Origin: GCA-002840305 sp964609365
GTDB taxonomy: Bacteria; Patescibacteriota; Patescibacteriia; Patescibacteriales; UBA12465
Length of the DNA stretch: 25,930 nt
NCBI GenBank assembly: GCA_964609365.1
Contig: CAZSRC010000009.1
Span: 1 to 25,930, forward strand
Direction of reading: 5' to 3'
This document shows positions 23,127 through 25,930 of this stretch, piece after piece (the first letter of the stretch is position 1; each line of letters opens with the position of its first letter). The notes under the pieces were generated by a model. The model was not told where the DNA came from and ran no database searches. It worked only from the letters and a program-made list of their open reading frames with translations. The translations under genes and the position numbers were made by a program.

Positions 23127-24629
23127 TTAAGCAAATGGCAAATTAGATGGAGCACTACTTTTTTTACCCGATGCACTTGTTGAGGTGCTATCATTACTAT
23201 TATCTAAAATAAATTCTTCTATTTTTTTTTCTTCGGCCTTATTGTTGTTTTTATTATCTTTTTTTGAGAAATCAGTCTGTAGTAATTCTTCTTTTAAGAT
23301 ATCGGAGTCAACAATAGCATCATCAAGAGCTAAATTTGCTGGTGGCTTGTATCTCTTAGCTGAAGTTTTTTGAATCAAAGGAGCATTAGCAGTTGCTTCA
23401 ATTGGAAAATGCCAAATAGTTGCCAACTCTTCTATATTTAATAAAAATGGAGTTACCCCAGACCAATCATTTCGATCAATATAATAATTCATTATATTAT
23501 TCTTCTTAGCGATAAGTCTTTTAGATTTATTAAAATAAACAGTTTTAGTAGCGGTTCTTTTTACGTCTGGTTTAAAACCATTTAAATCTAGATCCGTAAA
23601 TTGTTTTATATAACCAACAAAACCATTAACAGCTTTGGCTTTATTCATGACTTCTTTTTTGGCTAGATAAACAACTCTTATCTTACAAAGAAAACCAATC
23701 TTTGATGACTTTCTTTCTATTTCCTCAACTTTCTTTTTTTGTTTTGGTGTTAATTCAACCATTGATAATTTTTTAAAATCATCTTTTTTATTAGTATCTA
23801 CATCGCCCCAAAGAGAATATATCATTTCACTTAAATCTGAAATTATTTCAACAATTGTATTAATTATATTATTTAAAAAACTAGTTTTTGGTTTTTTACC
23901 CAAAATTTTATCTATTTCAGCCTTGCCATCATCAACCCATTCAAAACCAGTTGGTATAACTATTATTTGATATAATAAATTCTCACCCCTTCGAAGACTA
24001 CTGCAAAGCTCCATTAATTCTGCCATGGGATCTCTAAATGAGGTTTCCTCTGGTCCAAATCTATGTTCAAATTCTTTATATGTTTTTATAGGATAAGAAT
24101 GATGAGCAGATTGAATAAATTCTGAGCCCCAAATATCATATTCATCATCGGGAAATTTTTTAGGAAAATCATCACAATAATCATCAACCTCTATTATTTC
24201 GGCATCTGGGTATTGAGAATAAACAGATGACTCAACTAAATTTCTAAATTGAGTTGGGGTTCTAATTAAAAACTGAGTATAGCCCTCTAAGCTAACTATT
24301 TCAAAACTAAAAGATAACTGAAATTCACCAGAAAACCATTTATCAAAAAAATTTTGAGTTCCATGGGCACCGGCAATATAAGAAAATAAATTTTCAACTG
24401 CTTGAGGTGATTGAATATTACCCCTTGGAATATCTATAGCTAAAAGAGTAAATTTTATATTTTTAGACCACTTACCACGAATATGACTAAGCCATAAAAC
24501 TTTCGCGGCACCTAAAAACATAATACCAAAAATTATCCAACCAAAATAAGCCATAAATCGCCAAAGCAAAATATCAGGAGGGAGCATAAAAAATTCTTGA
24601 ATTGGGCTTAAATCAACTACTATATTCAT
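23127..24629 (-). CDS. DUF8128-like membrane protein of Patescibacteria type
   Basis: A 500-residue protein with a short N-terminus, one or two packed hydrophobic stretches at about 21-47, and a large soluble domain. LLAIDIPRGNIQSPQAVENL (62-81), FQLSFSFEIVSLEGYTQFLI and SSVYSQYPDAEIIEVDDY are phrases I associate with the domain called DUF8128. In many Patescibacteria that domain stands before or is fused to VirB4/TraD-like secretion ATPases. No ATPase domain follows here. The C-terminal part has KTSAKRYKPPANLALDDA and ends in a long low-complexity tail of N, K, S and T. It has its own promoter and heads the operon with GT4, DUF4012 and the surface protein, so a role in envelope assembly or export is plausible. 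Family name is from memory. Confidence 0.7.
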   Translation of the reverse strand: MNIVVDLSPIQEFFMLPPDILLWRFMAYFGWIIFGIMFLGAAKVLWLSHIRGKWSKNIKFTLLAIDIPRGNIQSPQAVENLFSYIAGAHGTQNFFDKWFSGEFQLSFSFEIVSLEGYTQFLIRTPTQFRNLVESSVYSQYPDAEIIEVDDYCDDFPKKFPDDEYDIWGSEFIQSAHHSYPIKTYKEFEHRFGPEETSFRDPMAELMELCSSLRRGENLLYQIIVIPTGFEWVDDGKAEIDKILGKKPKTSFLNNIINTIVEIISDLSEMIYSLWGDVDTNKKDDFKKLSMVELTPKQKKKVEEIERKSSKIGFLCKIRVVYLAKKEVMNKAKAVNGFVGYIKQFTDLDLNGFKPDVKRTATKTVYFNKSKRLIAKKNNIMNYYIDRNDWSGVTPFLLNIEELATIWHFPIEATANAPLIQKTSAKRYKPPANLALDDAIVDSDILKEELLQTDFSKKDNKNNNKAEEKKIEEFILDNSNDSTSTSASGKKSSAPSNLPFA

Positions 24630-24656
24630 AAAAATAATTAAATATTGATTAAATAT

Positions 24657-24685
24657 ATTTTAGCATAATTTAAATCTAAAATCAA
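24657..24685 (-). promoter_or_regulatory. Promoter of the envelope/tRNA operon
   Basis: On the minus strand TTGATT (24680-24685), a 17-base spacer and TGC-TAAAAT (24657-24662), an extended -10. The predicted start is near 24650, about 21 bases before the ATG of the DUF8128-like gene. It directly follows the terminator of the preceding gene. Confidence 0.7.
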
Positions 24686-24686
24686 A

Positions 24687-24717
24687 AAAAATACCATATT
24701 ATTAAAATGGTATTTTT
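24687..24717. terminator. Terminator after the sigma4-HARE gene
   Basis: An 11-bp stem AAAAATACCAT (24687-24697) with ATGGTATTTTT (24707-24717) and a 9-base loop. On the minus strand the stem is followed by further U bases. It lies 26 bases beyond the stop of the gene at 24743. Confidence 0.85.
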
Positions 24718-24742
24718 ATATCTTCTATAGTAAAAAATTATA

Positions 24743-25768
24743 TTAATTTTGCCAAGCTTTTAAACCATAAACACCCCTATCAACTAAAATATATCTATCA
24801 TCTAATATTAATTCATTATGGACGGACCCACTGCTGACCTTTTTATGATCAAAACCAACTTCATTAATTCTTTTTGATATTTCAGAAAAATGCATTGGCT
24901 TATTTTCTTCTTTTAAAACTAAATAAATTTTATCAGCAATTCTTTTTGGCTTTATTTCAGCCCAATCATCACTACCCCAAAAACCAAATTTATTAGGATT
25001 TATATTTTTTACTGCTTGCATAATAGAATATAATGCTTTGTTTTTATCAATAATATCTGCCCATTCCGGAAAAACATCATCCTTAAAAATATCTTTTAAA
25101 TTTATATTATTATTTTTTAATAACTTATTTTTATAATTGGAAAATGATGGCAATGACTTGAAAACATTAACCAAGTCTTCAAAATGCATAGTATTTTTAA
25201 TTATCTCCAATTTTGATCCAAGGTCTTCAATTAAATCATCTAAATACTCAACTGCTTCACTTTTTAATTTAAAAAAAGTGTTAAAATTTTTGGATTTATC
25301 AATTTTATCAATATGATCGTCCAAGAACTCTGAAAGCAAGAAATCAAGATATTTTTTATAAGTGTCTTTATTTAAATTTATTTTATCTCCATCAATATTG
25401 AAAGCTATTACAGTTAAGATATCTAATAAAAAATTTTTCTCCATAATACCGCCATGTTCATCCAGTAGACCAGAAACTAAAGATCTAATAGAATCAATAT
25501 TATTATCGAAGTTATCTATTTTTTTTATCTTTTTTAAACTAGCTCTTTCAATTTGTCTAACCCTCTCCCTGGTTAATTTATGGAGTCTTCCAATTTCCTC
25601 CAATGTTTGATGATTACTGTGATCACCTAAAGCAAAACGACGAGAAAGAATATCTATTTCCCTCTCTTGTAAATCATTAAACAAGCTATCTACTATTTCA
25701 ACAGCGTTTAATTTAATCAATTCTTGTTCTTTTTTTTCTTTTAATAGACTCTTTAAAACATTCTCCAT
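24743..25768 (-). CDS. Sigma region 4 / HARE-HTH regulatory protein
   Basis: A 341-residue putative transcription factor. I chose the ATG at 25766-25768; an in-frame TTG at 25780 would add four residues. Residues about 30-83 (LQEREIDILSRRFALG, TLEEIGRLHKLTRERVRQIE) are a clear sigma-70 region 4, the part that reads the -35 element. No region 2 is present, so it is not a complete sigma factor. The middle, about 90-265, is helical and acidic without recognisable motifs. The C-terminus (RIADKIYLVLKEENKPMHFSEISKRI...LVDRGVYGLKAW, about 270-338) matches the HARE-HTH fold found in the RNA polymerase delta subunit. It could be a sigma-like or delta-like RNA polymerase accessory protein. It stands alone with its own promoter and terminator. 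Confidence 0.85.
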   Translation of the reverse strand: MENVLKSLLKEKKEQELIKLNAVEIVDSLFNDLQEREIDILSRRFALGDHSNHQTLEEIGRLHKLTRERVRQIERASLKKIKKIDNFDNNIDSIRSLVSGLLDEHGGIMEKNFLLDILTVIAFNIDGDKINLNKDTYKKYLDFLLSEFLDDHIDKIDKSKNFNTFFKLKSEAVEYLDDLIEDLGSKLEIIKNTMHFEDLVNVFKSLPSFSNYKNKLLKNNNINLKDIFKDDVFPEWADIIDKNKALYSIMQAVKNINPNKFGFWGSDDWAEIKPKRIADKIYLVLKEENKPMHFSEISKRINEVGFDHKKVSSGSVHNELILDDRYILVDRGVYGLKAWQN

Positions 25769-25797
25769 ATATAAATTCAATTAAATATAATATAATT

Positions 25798-25826
25798 ATT
25801 AAAACATATTTTAAATATAAAGTCAA
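25798..25826 (-). promoter_or_regulatory. Promoter of the sigma4-HARE gene
   Basis: On the minus strand TTGACT (25821-25826), a 17-base spacer and TGT-TTTAAT (25798-25803), an extended -10. The predicted start is near 25791, about 22 bases before the ATG. Confidence 0.7.
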
Positions 25827-25872
25827 TAGTTTCGCAATGGTTCAATAGCTTGGAAACACTTAGGCGTAAAAA

Positions 25873-25903
25873 TGATATAATTATAGATATTAAAATTAAT
25901 ATC
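25873..25903 (+). promoter_or_regulatory. Extended -10 and perfect palindrome before the gene at the right edge
   Basis: TGA-TATAAT (25873-25881) is an extended -10 without a good -35 at normal spacing. Right behind it, at the expected start point, GATATTA (25886-25892) and TAATATC (25897-25903) form a perfect inverted repeat around AAAT. It could be an operator for a repressor or a small leader hairpin. Confidence 0.5.
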
Positions 25904-25909
25904 AAATAT

Positions 25910-25930
25910 ATGGCTTATACTACTAATCCT
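25910..25930 (+). CDS. Start of a plus-strand gene cut by the window edge
   Basis: Only seven codons are visible, MAYTTNP, behind an extended -10 and a palindrome. The beginning resembles, from memory, helix-turn-helix/transposase proteins found in Patescibacteria, but seven residues cannot support an assignment. No Shine-Dalgarno precedes it. Confidence 0.45.

Noticed and set aside
1..25930. Defence islands, CRISPR arrays, tRNA or rRNA genes
   Set aside because: No regularly spaced repeats, no cloverleaf-like GC-rich segments and no rRNA-like stretches were seen on either strand; the short intergenic spaces leave little room for them.
1..25930. Alternative genetic code (TGA as glycine)
   Set aside because: Conserved proteins translate end to end under the standard code with normal lengths and no internal TGA in the major genes.

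Overview
The window is about 26 kb of very AT-rich, tightly packed bacterial DNA that looks chromosomal. Nearly all genes lie on the minus strand, most intergenic gaps are shorter than 30 bases, and several genes overlap. Small genome style, short versions of conserved proteins (TsaB, EF-Ts, a NuoF-like subunit), the G-[KR]-[IV]-LLQVE...YYL-[AG]-RP surface repeat, a DUF4012 protein and a DUF8128-like protein next to a family 4 glycosyltransferase together suggest a member of the Patescibacteria (Candidate Phyla Radiation). This assignment is inferred from gene content; no marker phylogeny could be run.

Layout, read in the minus-strand direction from the right end. At 25.8 kb there is a divergent promoter region: a plus-strand gene starts and runs off the right edge, and a minus-strand gene encodes a protein with sigma region 4 at one end and a HARE-type helix-turn-helix at the other. 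From 24.6 to 13.7 kb runs a long operon-like block: a DUF8128-like membrane protein, a GT4 glycosyltransferase, a DUF4012 membrane protein, a large membrane-anchored surface protein, then Tgt, CysS and a tRNA-dihydrouridine synthase. It ends in a bidirectional terminator. Converging on that terminator is the only complete plus-strand gene, a small membrane protein with a consensus promoter and a consensus Shine-Dalgarno. Back to back with it, tsaB and a secreted transglutaminase-like protein start from a promoter sharing the same -35 site.

From 11.2 kb downward are rpsB, tsf and ricT behind a strong promoter and a structured leader, ending in a terminator. Next comes the metabolic core of the window: NAD-type GAPDH, a 62-residue basic protein, a reduced NuoF-like flavoprotein, a full group A [FeFe] hydrogenase, a TM1266-like ACT regulator and an unknown protein. 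The simplest reading is that NADH from glycolysis is reoxidised with release of hydrogen through a minimal two-subunit hydrogenase. After a terminator follow a CCA-adding enzyme/poly(A) polymerase, a lipoprotein cyclophilin and a cysteine desulfurase cut by the left edge.

All but one of the starts examined lack a Shine-Dalgarno sequence and are preceded by A/T-only leaders. No tRNA, rRNA, CRISPR array or confirmed insertion sequence was seen. No gene-free stretch exceeds 300 bases. The points most worth following up are the minimal hydrogenase operon, the Tgt homologue that has lost every zinc ligand, the cysteine-bearing TM1266-like regulator, and the sigma4-HARE protein.
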